A DNA stretch of 64,000 nt from Symbiodinium kawagutii (lineage: Eukaryota; Sar; Dinophyceae; Suessiales; Symbiodiniaceae), in assembly GCA_009767595.1 (NCBI GenBank), contig VSDK01022166.1:410775-474774 (forward strand). Reading direction: 5' to 3'. Positions 10,980-20,840 of the stretch are shown here, piece after piece. The position numbers and the translations under genes are program-made. Below the pieces are notes generated by a model that saw nothing but the letters and a program-made list of their open reading frames with translations, did no database searches and was not told the DNA's origin. Numbering within the stretch: the stretch's first letter is position 1; each line of letters opens with the position of its first letter.

Positions 10980-11296
10980 AGGCTATGGACCACGGACAGG
11001 GATTAATAGTAGGGATTAACAGGGGATACCATAGTGATAATCAACCATAGTAGGGATTAACAGGGCATTAATAATCAACCGTAGTGATTAAGATATGGTA
11101 AGATACCATTGATTAACCATGATAAGATATGGATTGTAATGGTTAATAGTAGGGATTAACAGGGGATACTATGGTTAAGCATGGGTTAATAATAGTCCCA
11201 ATAGCCACCAATAATGGTTGATGAGAGGGGATTACAATGGTTAATGATAGGGATTGATAGTGGATAATCACCAACAATAATGGTTGAACAACTACT
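10980..11296. repeat. Degenerate GGGATTAACAGGGGATAC array
   Basis: Three or more copies of TAGTAGGGATTAACAGGG (11010, 11050, 11148) and variants of ATAATGGTTGATG. Intron of the minus gene; no exon seen. Confidence 0.7.
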
Positions 11297-11317
11297 ATAT
11301 GGTGGTTTCTCAAGCCA
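11297..11317 (-). mobile_element. Half of a family A element (reversed right end)
   Basis: TATATGGTGGTTTCTCAAGC is the reverse complement of a family A right end (GCTTGAGAAACCACCATAT). It stops at CCATGG and no left half follows. It lies just beyond the GTACAG donor of the minus exon 11333-11746. Confidence 0.6.
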
Positions 11318-11332
11318 TGGTCACTACTGTAC

Positions 11333-11746
11333 CTCATGATATGCTTCCTGATTTATTTGGAATGAGTTTAGTCGCTGACGGTCATCTGTGTTTGAAAGAT
11401 CAAACCCACCCAATTGTCCGATCCACTGAGAGTTCGCAAAAGATTCAACCATCCCCCAACGAAAAATCATCAACCTTTGCCCCAATCTAGCATCAATATA
11501 TGTCATCTCTGTGCCAATCATCCAAACATTCTCCCAAACCCGGTCAATCTTCAATGCCTCGGATTTTCCTCCATCAAATCGTGCGCCTTGTAACGTGGTG
11601 GTGCACCGTGGTGTAACCGGGTCAGCCATCCCCGCACCGGGGTGCGCTGCTAGGTCGCTGGCGCCGCGCTGCAGTGGCGCAGCGGATTTTGCCGCAGCTT
11701 TTGCTCGGATGAGGACTGGGAACTTCGCAGAAATCGATCCGATGTC
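11333..11746 (-). CDS. Largest convincing exon; minus-strand gene of unknown function
   Basis: On the complement, acceptor CCATATCTGCAG and donor CATGAG-GTACAG bound 414 nt, exactly 138 codons in phase 0. Early part: DIGSISAKFPVLIRAKAAAK, Ala-rich. An internal Met (11629) opens MADPVTPRCTTTLQGARFDG; then ALKIDRVWENVWMIGTEMTY, IDARLGQRLMIFRWGMVESF and GGFDLSNTDDRQRLNSFQIN. It continues in phase to exons 10893, 9770 and 9049, giving about 212 residues to the stop. The 5' end is not resolved; translation could start at the internal Met. I do not recognise the family. Half family A elements lie on both sides. Confidence 0.65.
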
Positions 11747-11938
11747 CTGCAGATATGGTGGTTTTACAACGGCTAATTAGCTGGTTAATGATAGGGGTTA
11801 ATAACCAACAAGAATGGTCAAGCAACTACCAGTTAGTATTTTCATTGCAAATGGTGAATTAGCTGGTGAATGGCTGATAATACGCGACAATAAGCAACAA
11901 TATAGGGGGATATGGCAACCATAATAATGATGATAACT

Positions 11939-11972
11939 GGGGGTACCCTATGAATTGAGAAACCGCCATATG
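11939..11972 (+). mobile_element. Half of a family A element (right end)
   Basis: GGGGGTACCCTATGAATTGA then GAAACCGCCATAT is the right half of a family A copy; no clear left half is seen. With 11297-11317 it brackets the 414-nt exon in inverted orientation. Confidence 0.55.
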
Positions 11973-12092
11973 GAGATGAAAGGGCTGGATGTCTCCACTT
12001 ATGGCTGATGATTGGTTTCAAAGCATCATAAATTTCACGGGTAGTTGCCGAAGAACTTTGTTTTGCTCGCAAAAAAATGATATTATTTGTTT

Positions 12093-12526
12093 TCACCATA
12101 TATATGTTAATATATATATATATTTATAAATACAAAATTTTATGAATATATGTATATATGTATATTTGTTGAGAGACCATTTATATCTATCACTACATAA
12201 ATACATGCATGTAGACATATCTGTAACTAAATGAAAACCATACAAATATATATGTATATATATATTTACATATGCTATATATATATATATAATCACATTT
12301 CTATACACCAAAATGTATATAACTATAACCATATACATATAGATATACAACTTCAACCATATACACATACATATATATATAACCATCTATTTAGAACCAT
12401 ACATAAAAGTACATACTGACATATAGATATAACAATCCCTCTCTCTATCCATATATATATATGTGCTTGTTTTAACATTCCTTATATATATATATATATA
12501 TGTATATTTGACTATACATACATAAC

Positions 12527-12557
<31 letters not shown>

Positions 12558-12560
12558 TTC
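12093..12560. repeat. TA-rich microsatellite cluster
   Basis: Long TATATA runs mixed with CATATACATAT. Open frames of I/Y/H composition here are artefacts. Confidence 0.9.
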
Positions 12561-12595
12561 TGTAGTTTTCCGTTGCAATTGTAGTTGGTTTCCAC

Positions 12596-12671
12596 CCAAA
12601 GGGATCATGTTTTGGGAGAGTTGGGGTTGCCTGATGCCCGGAGCACTGGTCAGTTTATCCCCACCGAAGAT
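12596..12671 (-). CDS. Candidate upstream exon of minus-strand gene
   Basis: On the complement, acceptor GATTCTTCACTTCCCAG precedes IFGGDKLTSAPGIRQPQLSQ then NMIPL, with a GTGGAA donor-like end at 12595. Acceptor and composition are good. Its end phase does not match exon 11333-11746, so another exon or donor is needed between them. Confidence 0.45.
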
Positions 12672-12739
12672 CTGGGAAGTGAAGAATCATTGACCATCAT
12701 GATCGCTGACCGGTATTCGGCCATAATAAGCGACCGTCA

Positions 12740-13345
12740 CCATTATTAACAACAGGCATTGGTTGTTACCATCACATTAGCCATAATATTGACCATAATA
12801 TTGACCATCATATTAGCCATTTTTTGACAATCAAGCAACCACTATCACTAACTATTATTGACCATTATTGATAGTTTCAGCATTAGTTGTTACCTATCAA
12901 TGATACAAAGATCATTGATGGCCAGTAACGATTACTTGGCAACCACTATCAACCACTATTAATCACTATCAATCACTATCATTCACTACTCTCTTTAGCA
13001 ACTATCAACACTGCTAACAACTATCAACTAGTGTAGTGATTATCGGCACCAGTGTTGTTTTTATTACCGTACCTATCAAAATCAACAGTTAATGATAGTG
13101 ATGATTGTCAACAACTATCACTATCAACCACTACCATTAACAACCATCATTAAGAACCATCACTATCAACCACTATCACTATCAAACACTATTGACCACT
13201 ACTGTATCAACCACTATCATTCACAACTATCTTCAACAACTAGTAGCACTACCAACAACTATCACTATCAACCACTACCATTAATAACTATCATTAATTA
13301 AGAACCGTCACTATCAACCACTACTAACACCAGCATTGTTTCTTG
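12740..13345. repeat. AACCACTATCAACCACTATCA array
   Basis: Degenerate tandem ACTATCAACC/CATTATTGACC units, oriented opposite to the GATGGTTGATAATGG units at 13480-13660 beyond the next exon. This is also where coding direction switches from minus (left) to plus (right). Confidence 0.75.
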
Positions 13346-13355
13346 CGCTTCTCAG

Positions 13356-13420
13356 GCCACTGAAGCCCCGAGCGTTGAAGAACTGCAGCAGAAGATCGCG
13401 CTGGCGACACGGGGGCAGCG
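13356..13420 (+). CDS. Exon, coiled-coil-like segment
   Basis: A textbook acceptor, TTGTTTCTTGCGCTTCTCAG, then GCCACTGAAGCC; donor-like GCAGCG-GTGTCC. Reads ATEAPSVEELQQKIALATRG then Q. Charged and helical. First plus-strand exon to the right of the minus-strand gene. An antisense frame is open but has no comparable acceptor. Confidence 0.6.
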
Positions 13421-13713
13421 GTGTCCAGCTTCGCGAAAATGACGAGAAGTCGAATCCGCAGAGATCTTCGAATCAGTACAACTAATGGTTGATGGTGGTT
13501 GATAACTACTGGTTAACTAATGATCTTCATAGATGGATGATGGGTTGTTTCCCAAATGGGTTGGTGAATGACAGTGAATAGGTCCTGCTAATGCTTACTT
13601 AGCTATGATAAGGATGGTAAATGATGGTTGATAATGGTTGACATTCAATGTTGCTTATTGTTAATATACAATGGAAAATGATCAGCAAGAATAGGAGATT
13701 CACCAACCGTAAA

Positions 13714-13773
13714 TGCTTATGGGTCAAAACCAACCATCCCAAAAATGGTAGAGGGTATTGACCCACAGCCATA
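13714..13773. mobile_element. Shortened family B element
   Basis: CTTATGGGTCAAAACCAACC to GGTATTGACCCACAGCC, only about 60 bp, so apparently internally deleted. Confidence 0.55.
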
Positions 13774-14040
13774 TACTGACAACAGTAGCAATAGATGTAT
13801 ATTTATCTACAAATTCATTCCCACGATGTATACATGGAGACTCAGCAATCTACGCGCGGCTCCTGGCAGAGGTGGGTCAACAACCAGATTCAGATGGGTG
13901 GGTCAACATCAGGTATCACCAAAGATGGGTGGTCAAGGTCCCAGCACCGACACATATTTTGTGATCACCTTTTGTCCTTCTTGTATGTGCAAAGCTGCGC
14001 TGTATGTTAATTCGTATGTCATTGTATGGGACCAAAGCAG

Positions 14041-14104
14041 GCGAAAGAGCAGTTGGAAGAACTCGCCGAAAAATTGAAAGCCAGCAAAGCCGATGCTTGG
14101 CCCC
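14041..14104 (+). CDS. Exon, Lys/Glu-rich helix; possible GC donor
   Basis: Acceptor GACCAAAGCAG precedes AKEQLEELAEKLKASKADAW then P. The frame continues to an ATATAT microsatellite. No GT follows, but CCCC-GCAAGA gives a GC donor of the type known in dinoflagellates. Predicted coiled coil; could belong to the same protein as 13356-13420. Confidence 0.55.
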
Positions 14105-14109
14105 GCAAG

Positions 14110-14500
14110 ATTTGCATGTATATATCTATATATATATACACATATGCTCAAGTGACTCTCTTGTCATCTGTAGTCCTACATATCATAGTTGTCTCTCTCT
14201 CTCTCTCATTCTCGATCTCTCTCGCTACATATGAATGCTATACCTGCAAGTATGTATATGCGTCATATCTTTGCATGTGCAAAGCATTTATACATGAACA
14301 TATGACTATATGTGCCTATGCAGATCTGTACATAGCTGAATGTAGACATTGATACAGTTGTATGCGGTATTTGCGGATGGATATGTGTGGATATGTGTGT
14401 TATTTGTAATTGCCTATGCGCATGCACACACACAGATATATATATATATACACAACTTACACAACTATATATATATATATACATATAAATCTATATATCA
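14110..14500. repeat. Microsatellite cluster (TA, TC, CA)
   Basis: TATATA, (TC)n at 14190-14222 and ACACAC/TATATA at 14424-14490. No gene. Confidence 0.85.
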
Positions 14501-15095
14501 GTTTTTCAAGTCCTAAGGAAAACTATGGTGAGTCAAGTTGGGACGATTTGACCCTTCACTTTCGGTGGACACCAGAGCCCATTGTTCCATCCACCAGCTT
14601 GTGAAAGAACCAACCTGGTTGTGGCAATTTTCAAATCCATTGCTGCGAACGGGGATTGTATCACCAAGTATGGCTTCAGCATTGGTCAGTCTTGTGGGAT
14701 ATTAGAGTTGTTTGAACAAAACAATCCAGTACTTCTTTCTGACTCCACAGGTCCATTGTTGGTCAAGTCAGGGGCTTCTTAGGATTAGGGGCGCACTTGC
14801 GACGTTTTTGGCCTCAGGGGATGCCAAAGCATCCAGAAACGATCTCCCTGTGGGTGGATCTCCGTTGTTGGTCTTGCCGCATCATGGCTGCTCAGTTCAC
14901 CCAGCTAGTCCCCCTGCTTCCCCCATCAGCAAACCAGGCTGTTTTCCCTATAAATTTGTTGGTGATTATCACCCATGAACGTTGGTTGATTAATTTTGAC
15001 CCATGGCCTCATTGGTTCTAGTTCCATTACTGGTGCCTATATACACCTATGCATTCCTGTCAAAGGTTGCGAGCCAACGTATAGATCCACAGTAT

Positions 15096-15277
15096 ATACA
15101 GACACATTGGCTGGCGTGGAAGCTGAAAGGCAAAGCAGGACAGCACTGCCGCTGGATGTAATTCTTTGGGCTCAGGATCTGCTGCAAGCCAAAAAGAGGC
15201 GGCGGTGTGGCGGAGTTGGACCTCCAGTTCATGCTGTGAAACTCAACATGAAACCGGAACACTCAAAGACTTGGTGA
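15096..15277 (+). CDS. Candidate exon, unknown protein
   Basis: Plus frame reads LAGVEAERQSRTALPLDVIL, WAQDLLQAKKRRRCGGVGPP and VHAVKLNMKPEHSKTW to TGA at 15275. A basic cluster follows a helical stretch. No clear acceptor; the left limit is arbitrary. Part of a family B-like sequence lies upstream (14938-15010). Confidence 0.4.
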
Positions 15278-15331
15278 TCATTAGGGACCAAACATGATGA
15301 CCCAGCTCAACATTGGAAGACAACAACCTAT

Positions 15332-15598
15332 GTGTTCGATAGTTGTCGAATGATAGGCAGTTGGCATCGCACAGAACCTGGGGAACCTTGGCCGGCCGTA
15401 GTGCTTAGGTATTTTTCTGATCGGATATCTCGGGGGAGCGGGAGAGCCTTTTCAACGGCAGCTAGCACCATGCTGATGGACCGCCATGGGTTAAAGTGGT
15501 CGACGAAAGTTGGCTGGCGTTACTATATAAGCATGGTTAGTTCATGGGTCTCAACACTTTGTGCATTATTGACCCTAAGCCAACAAAGGATACTGTAA
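15332..15598 (+). CDS. Candidate exon, unknown protein
   Basis: Open plus frame including WHRTEPGEPWPAVVLRYFSD, RISRGSGRAFSTAASTMLMD and RHGLKWSTKVGWRYYI. A TGATAGGCAG acceptor at about 15359 could start it at the Trp. No recognised domain. Confidence 0.3.
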   Translation: MFDSCRMIGSWHRTEPGEPWPAVVLRYFSDRISRGSGRAFSTAASTMLMDRHGLKWSTKVGWRYYISMVSSWVSTLCALLTLSQQRIL

Positions 15599-15820
15599 AG
15601 ATACCAAATTGACTTTGCCTCCCTCGAGCTTCACCCCCAACTGTTTTCCTTAGGAAATAGCAAGTTGACTTCGGGGGTTCACAGTATTTGAAGCTAAACT
15701 ATGCATCTAAATCTGGGCTCAATAAGGATTGCAGGAGATCTTTTGAACAGCAACCAGAAATTATTGTTTCTAAAAACGATGGACACCGCAGACAACTGAC
15801 CTTCCACATTAAATCACATC

Positions 15821-15847
15821 CATGGGCCATGGGCCCATGGGCCATGT
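15821..15847. repeat. CATGGGCC palindrome
   Basis: CCATGGGCCATGGGCCCATG GGCCATG reads the same on both strands. A perfect short palindrome inside an open plus-strand frame that runs from 15688. Confidence 0.7.
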
Positions 15848-16141
15848 TGGAGATAGTGGGCCATGCTCAAAATTTTGGAAGGTTGGTTCTACCGTACCTC
15901 GCGAGTGGCAATCGGACCTGGCGTCGTCGTTTCCAGCTGGCTGTTTTGATGGTCGGCCATGGTAGCAATGATGATTATTTGTCGGGCCACGGCTGGATGT
16001 GCAGGTTAGTTCATCATGGTTCTGAGCCCTGTAAAGAAGCTGTACCAACCCCCAGAGCCATGATTAGTTACCAGTTGCTAGCTGGGGATGCACATCCAAG
16101 CAGTGATCATGATCGATCCATCACTGAAACGGCCGAGCCAG

Positions 16142-16212
16142 GCATGTCCAGGACCTTGAGAACGAGGGCAAGTATGGCTACACGAAGTTCGCATCAAACT
16201 CAGTGGAGAATG
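16142..16212 (+). CDS. Exon, unknown protein
   Basis: Acceptor GGCCGAGCCAG and donor GAGAATG-GTAAGA bound 71 nt (1 + 23 codons + 1). Reads HVQDLENEGKYGYTKFASNS then VEN, with clean coding composition. A longer overlapping frame (183 codons from 15688 to 16239) exists in another phase; its 3' part crosses this donor and is probably chance. Family not recognised. Confidence 0.55.
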
Positions 16213-16550
16213 GTAAGATCCGGTTTTTTACATGTCTAGAAAAATTGATTGTCATTCAGGTTTTTTTGACATGTAAAAGTATGCGATCCCTTATCCTACC
16301 AGTGAATAATGGAGATTGATGTACTCAGTGAAGCTTTCCAGTCTGTTGTGGATCTACCAAATTGTTCGTACACCATGATTTTGATGTGCAGGGTTATGCT
16401 GAACATCTCTGTCGGTCATGCGCACTGTAAGCTCACCCTCGTTTGATGTTGTTCCCCACCTGTCAGGTGAGGGTTGTTAGATTTTATCAGAGCTGACTCC
16501 TTTTCCTCCTCCTTCTTCTTCTCCTCCTTGTCGTCCTCCTGCTTGTCCTC

Positions 16551-16693
16551 CTCGCCGGACCTCAACTACGACCATCCACGACTAGTGGTCGCTGCCGGAC
16601 CTCAACTACGACCATGCGCGACTAGTGGTCGCTGCCGGACCTCAACCACGACCATGCGCGACTAGCGGTCGCTGCCGGACCTCAAACAAGACC
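16551..16693. repeat. 40-bp minisatellite ending in an assembly gap
   Basis: Three near-identical 40-bp units starting GTCGCTGCCGGACCTCAACT at 16588, 16628 and 16668, plus a partial unit before. The array continues into the gap, so its true length is unknown. Confidence 0.95.
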
Positions 16694-17661
16694 NNNNNNN
16701 NNNNNNNNNNNNNNNNNNNNNNNNNNNNNNNNNNNNNNNNNNNNNNNNNNNNNNNNNNNNNNNNNNNNNNNNNNNNNNNNNNNNNNNNNNNNNNNNNNNN
16801 NNNNNNNNNNNNNNNNNNNNNNNNNNNNNNNNNNNNNNNNNNNNNNNNNNNNNNNNNNNNNNNNNNNNNNNNNNNNNNNNNNNNNNNNNNNNNNNNNNNN
16901 NNNNNNNNNNNNNNNNNNNNNNNNNNNNNNNNNNNNNNNNNNNNNNNNNNNNNNNNNNNNNNNNNNNNNNNNNNNNNNNNNNNNNNNNNNNNNNNNNNNN
17001 NNNNNNNNNNNNNNNNNNNNNNNNNNNNNNNNNNNNNNNNNNNNNNNNNNNNNNNNNNNNNNNNNNNNNNNNNNNNNNNNNNNNNNNNNNNNNNNNNNNN
17101 NNNNNNNNNNNNNNNNNNNNNNNNNNNNNNNNNNNNNNNNNNNNNNNNNNNNNNNNNNNNNNNNNNNNNNNNNNNNNNNNNNNNNNNNNNNNNNNNNNNN
17201 NNNNNNNNNNNNNNNNNNNNNNNNNNNNNNNNNNNNNNNNNNNNNNNNNNNNNNNNNNNNNNNNNNNNNNNNNNNNNNNNNNNNNNNNNNNNNNNNNNNN
17301 NNNNNNNNNNNNNNNNNNNNNNNNNNNNNNNNNNNNNNNNNNNNNNNNNNNNNNNNNNNNNNNNNNNNNNNNNNNNNNNNNNNNNNNNNNNNNNNNNNNN
17401 NNNNNNNNNNNNNNNNNNNNNNNNNNNNNNNNNNNNNNNNNNNNNNNNNNNNNNNNNNNNNNNNNNNNNNNNNNNNNNNNNNNNNNNNNNNNNNNNNNNN
17501 NNNNNNNNNNNNNNNNNNNNNNNNNNNNNNNNNNNNNNNNNNNNNNNNNNNNNNNNNNNNNNNNNNNNNNNNNNNNNNNNNNNNNNNNNNNNNNNNNNNN
17601 NNNNNNNNNNNNNNNNNNNNNNNNNNNNNNNNNNNNNNNNNNNNNNNNNNNNNNNNNNNNN
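16694..17661. other. Assembly gap (968 N)
   Basis: Run of N flanked by two different tandem repeats, so the gap size is not reliable. Open frames spanning it mean nothing. Confidence 0.99.
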
Positions 17662-17763
17662 GCCAGAGAGAATGTCAGAAGATATGTCAGAAAGAATGTC
17701 AGAAGATATGTCGGAGAGAATGTCAGAAAGAATGTCATTCTAAATGTCGGAGAGAATGTCAGA
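17662..17763. repeat. 12/24-bp minisatellite AGAATGTCAGAA
   Basis: Alternating GAGAATGTCAGA and AGATATGTCAGA units immediately right of the gap. Confidence 0.9.
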
Positions 17764-18369
17764 CAAAAGTGGAGTCAACAAGCGTTGTTGAAATGACATG
17801 GTGGGGATCACTCGAAGTAAAGTAATTTGCAGTGGATCCCTTGGTGAGCCAATCACATTTACGGATAGTTCAAGTCGCCTAAAGAGTCAGTTGCACATGG
17901 ATTCTATTAAAAAGACAAACACATTGTGCAGTGCCGAGGACTAAGCCGTTGGCTTGTTATTTTCGTTGACACTTGTTATCGATGGCTGCTGATGTTGAAC
18001 TATTAGTGATGCTTATCAATGGCTGATAGTGGTTCATGATTTGAGTTATTCATGGTGATACACCAAATCATACACCTCAACTAGTCATGTTGTCACGTGT
18101 TGTCACCATCAATCAATTGGTTTACGGTGCATCATTTTCAAAGGGGCTGATCAGTAGACACATAGCATTGCCAACGAGCATTACATATAATAGTAGTAGG
18201 ACATACACATGCCAACAAGCCACGCGCCACCTTTCTTGCAAGACTCCAAAGACACACAGGCACACAAACATTTCAGGAAAGAGTTACTGTATCCATCAGA
18301 CGTTACCAAGCATGGATAAGCATTAATTTCTTCAATTACTGTTGTTTGTCTTCCTTTGGCATATTGCAG

Positions 18370-18519
18370 TGGAGGGGGCTGACTTGCACAACCATCTTCA
18401 GCATGCCTGGAATCTTATCACTGGGCCTACTATTGCATGAGATAGAAGAAGCATGCGGTGCCGCCTCTCATGAATCACATCCAGATGAACCCAGTTGGGT
18501 ATCTCGTTACCCATCCTGA
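18370..18519 (+). CDS. Candidate terminal exon, unknown protein (strand ambiguous)
   Basis: Acceptor CTTCCTTTGGCATATTGCAG then WRGLTCTTIFSMPGILSLGL, LLHEIEEACGAASHESHPDE and PSWVSRYPS to TGA. The antisense frame 18793-18398 is 131 codons (NEIPNWVHLDVIHERRHRML among others) and equally protein-like. The strong acceptor and neighbouring plus exons favour this strand, but only weakly. Confidence 0.4.
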   Translation, partial: WRGLTCTTIFSMPGILSLGLLLHEIEEACGAASHESHPDEPSWVSRYPS

Positions 18520-18793
18520 CGTCAAGTGAGCAGCATTTCAAACTGGACATCTGTGGAGAGCACTTGGAACTACCAGGTGTGCTTGTGCCACCATGTGACA
18601 CCATGTGCCACCATCGGATCGGGATACCACTGGTGGGCAAAGTCAGGAACTGCCATAGTTGTATCAGTCGTATCTTGTTGTAGGTCTGTAGCGATTCTGA
18701 TTGAAGGTGCAGTGATGTAAAGTTGGATAGTGGAGAATTGATGGCAATGATCCCTTTTGAAATATGATTATCACACATCACAAAGTCCATCAT
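18398..18793 (-). CDS. Antisense 131-codon open frame
   Basis: Met at 18793, stop at 18398. Contains CSPQMSSLKCCSLDVRMGNE and HERRHRMLLLSHAIVGPVIR. No repeats and long for intronic DNA, but it overlaps the plus-strand exon 18370-18519; at most one is likely real. Confidence 0.25.
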   Translation of the reverse strand: MMDFVMCDNHISKGIIAINSPLSNFTSLHLQSESLQTYNKIRLIQLWQFLTLPTSGIPIRWWHMVSHGGTSTPGSSKCSPQMSSLKCCSLDVRMGNEIPNWVHLDVIHERRHRMLLLSHAIVGPVIRFQAC

Positions 18794-19478
18794 GGAAGCC
18801 TTGAATCATGTTTCTTCATCATACGAAGAACAGATGATCATTTTTGCACATTATTCCCCAGTACAGACCATCATTAATCACTATCAGCCATCGTGAAGTG
18901 GCATTATACAATATCCAGCATCAACAACAATTATAGAACTGTTATATAGCTATTCACCAATGTCATCATTGTCCGATACTAAGGATGGGCTATTATGAAT
19001 CATTTCATTGGTTTAAATAGTGATAACTAGTGATAGCCGCTATATTAAGACAGTCATTATATTCATACAGTAATTATATTCATAATCATATCAATACTCA
19101 TTATTGATAATCAGACAAGCACTGGACAGGTAATTTCTGAAGAGTACTCATCATTGATGATCATGCTAGTTATTTTTAAGGTCTTTATGACTAGCGATTA
19201 CGAAGCATTCTTAATCATCATTAACCATCATTTGCTATCAAACATGTCTGATCATTGGAATTGGAATATCTGTCTCACTGAAATGATCATTAATGAATAG
19301 AAACCACTATTTGCTAAACTTCATTGACAAATTACGATCAGCTACTGGCCATTCTTTAATGAGGAAACCATTGTCTACCAATCTTTATCGAATATCACTA
19401 GTTAGAAACCATCATTACTTCCCAATGAAGCTTACTAAACCACTATTTTGTCACCATGAGTCATTCCTAACCACTCAG

Positions 19479-19645
19479 GGCGCTGATCCCCGCGCGCGCG
19501 TGAACCGCACGCGGCTCAGCGGCGCGCGGCTCGAGGCCCTGAGCTTGCTGCATGTGGCGGACAACTTGGAGAGAGCCATCGACTCCGTCAAGACGGATCA
19601 GCTCGATGAAAGTGAGGCGCCCACGGATCGGCAGAACAACGAGTG
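19479..19645 (+). CDS. Exon, unknown protein
   Basis: A sharp GC island in TGATAATGG repeats. Acceptor CATTCCTAACCACTCAG, donor GAGTG-GTAAAC; 167 nt. Reads GADPRARVNRTRLSGARLEA, LSLLHVADNLERAIDSVKTD and QLDESEAPTDRQNNE. The opening GADPRAR...LHVA faintly recalls an ankyrin repeat, but length and spacing do not fit well. High third-position G/C. Confidence 0.7.
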
Positions 19646-19649
19646 GTAA

Positions 19650-20475
19650 ACATGTTGTAGATAATGGGGGCTAACGGTCTACTAATGATTGATGGTAATA
19701 GGTTCGGTTAATAATGATGTTGATCATATTGACAAGGTTGATGGTAATCACTATTTACTAATGTGGGTTAATAATGATGTTGATTATGGACAGCCATGAT
19801 CATGCGAGCGATCATGTTAATGATGCTAGTGGTTAGTGTATGGTGCAAGCGGCTAGGTGTTACTACCAATAGTGGTTAATAATGACTAGTGTAGTGGTAA
19901 ATCCAACTAGTGGTTAGTGTATGGTTAACTGTTATAAAGTGTAGTGTAAAGCTTGATCAGAAGAACTAGTGGTTAACGTGTGGTTCGCATATGGTCAACT
20001 AGCTCAAGGAATATGCTTAAGTAATGGTTAGTGTATGGTTAGCAATGATCAACGACATTGATGGTAATCATTTACTAGTAGCCAAAATTGATGGTTGATA
20101 ATGAATGACCACTAGCAGTGGTTACTGAATAACAAGTTAATGTTTGACCACTAGTTAGCCATCATGAATTGGTGGTTAGTATATTATGGTTAAATGACGG
20201 TTGATTACTGACAAACTAGTGATTAATCATCAATCCATTGTTGAGTAGTGGTTGACTAAGGTTTGGCTGATTGTCAGCCAGTGAATAGTGACCATTGGCT
20301 CTTACTGACCAGTTATACCAAGTACTTCACATTGCTAATAATCATCAACTTAGTTGATGCCAACTGGTTGAATGAACTATCAACTGATCGGACTATGATT
20401 ATTATTGTCATTACCAACCATATTATGAGTATATTAATCAGCCAGCCAACTGTGATATTTACCCAACTGATTTGA
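19650..20475. repeat. Degenerate GTGGTTAGTGTATGG / TAATGATGTTGAT array
   Basis: Intron following exon 19479, filled with ACTAGTGGTTAGTGTATGGT units and relatives. No exon seen. Confidence 0.75.
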
Positions 20476-20584
20476 ATATGGCTGTGGGTCAAAACCCCGT
20501 ACCCTTGCTGAACCATTGTTTTCTTTGTTATTGTTGGTCCTTATCCCCCATTATTGGTTGGTTAATAGTGACCCATAGCCATAT
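20476..20584 (+). mobile_element. Family B TIR element with ATAT duplication
   Basis: Element 20480-20580 begins GGCTGTGGGTCAAAACCCCG and ends TTAATAGTGACCCATAGCC, flanked by ATAT on both sides. It carries both GT (after GGCT) and AG (before CC) near its ends. Clearest intact copy. Confidence 0.9.
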
Positions 20585-20755
20585 GACTATCCTAACTGAT
20601 CACTTCATGGCTGGTCAGAACCAACCATCCCAGAAATGGGTAAGATCCCAAGAGTTGGACTGATTGGTAACGAAATGTGAGCAGCTACCAGGTTTTGACC
20701 CAGCGCGATACAATGATTAGTCATTTGGGAACTGGTGAACAATGATTTATTTATG

Positions 20756-20840
20756 ATTCATATACTATACTGAATGTAACAAGCGCCAATCATCAGTATT
20801 TATATACTATAGTGTATGTAACAAGCGCCAATCATCAGTA
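20756..20840. repeat. Direct duplication of about 41 bp
   Basis: TGTAACAAGCGCCAATCATC with its flanks occurs twice in tandem (near 20776 and 20817). Confidence 0.8.

Noticed and set aside
15688-16239. 183-codon plus-strand frame
   Set aside because: Not called as a gene because it overlaps, in another phase, a better splice-supported exon (16142-16212), and contains a CATGGGCC palindrome. It remains possible that part is coding.
16550-16700. CRISPR array
   Set aside because: The 40-bp units are contiguous with no spacers; the same holds for the other tandem repeats in the window.
16625-17743. Two frames of over 350 codons
   Set aside because: They run through 968 N; only tandem-repeat ends are actual sequence.
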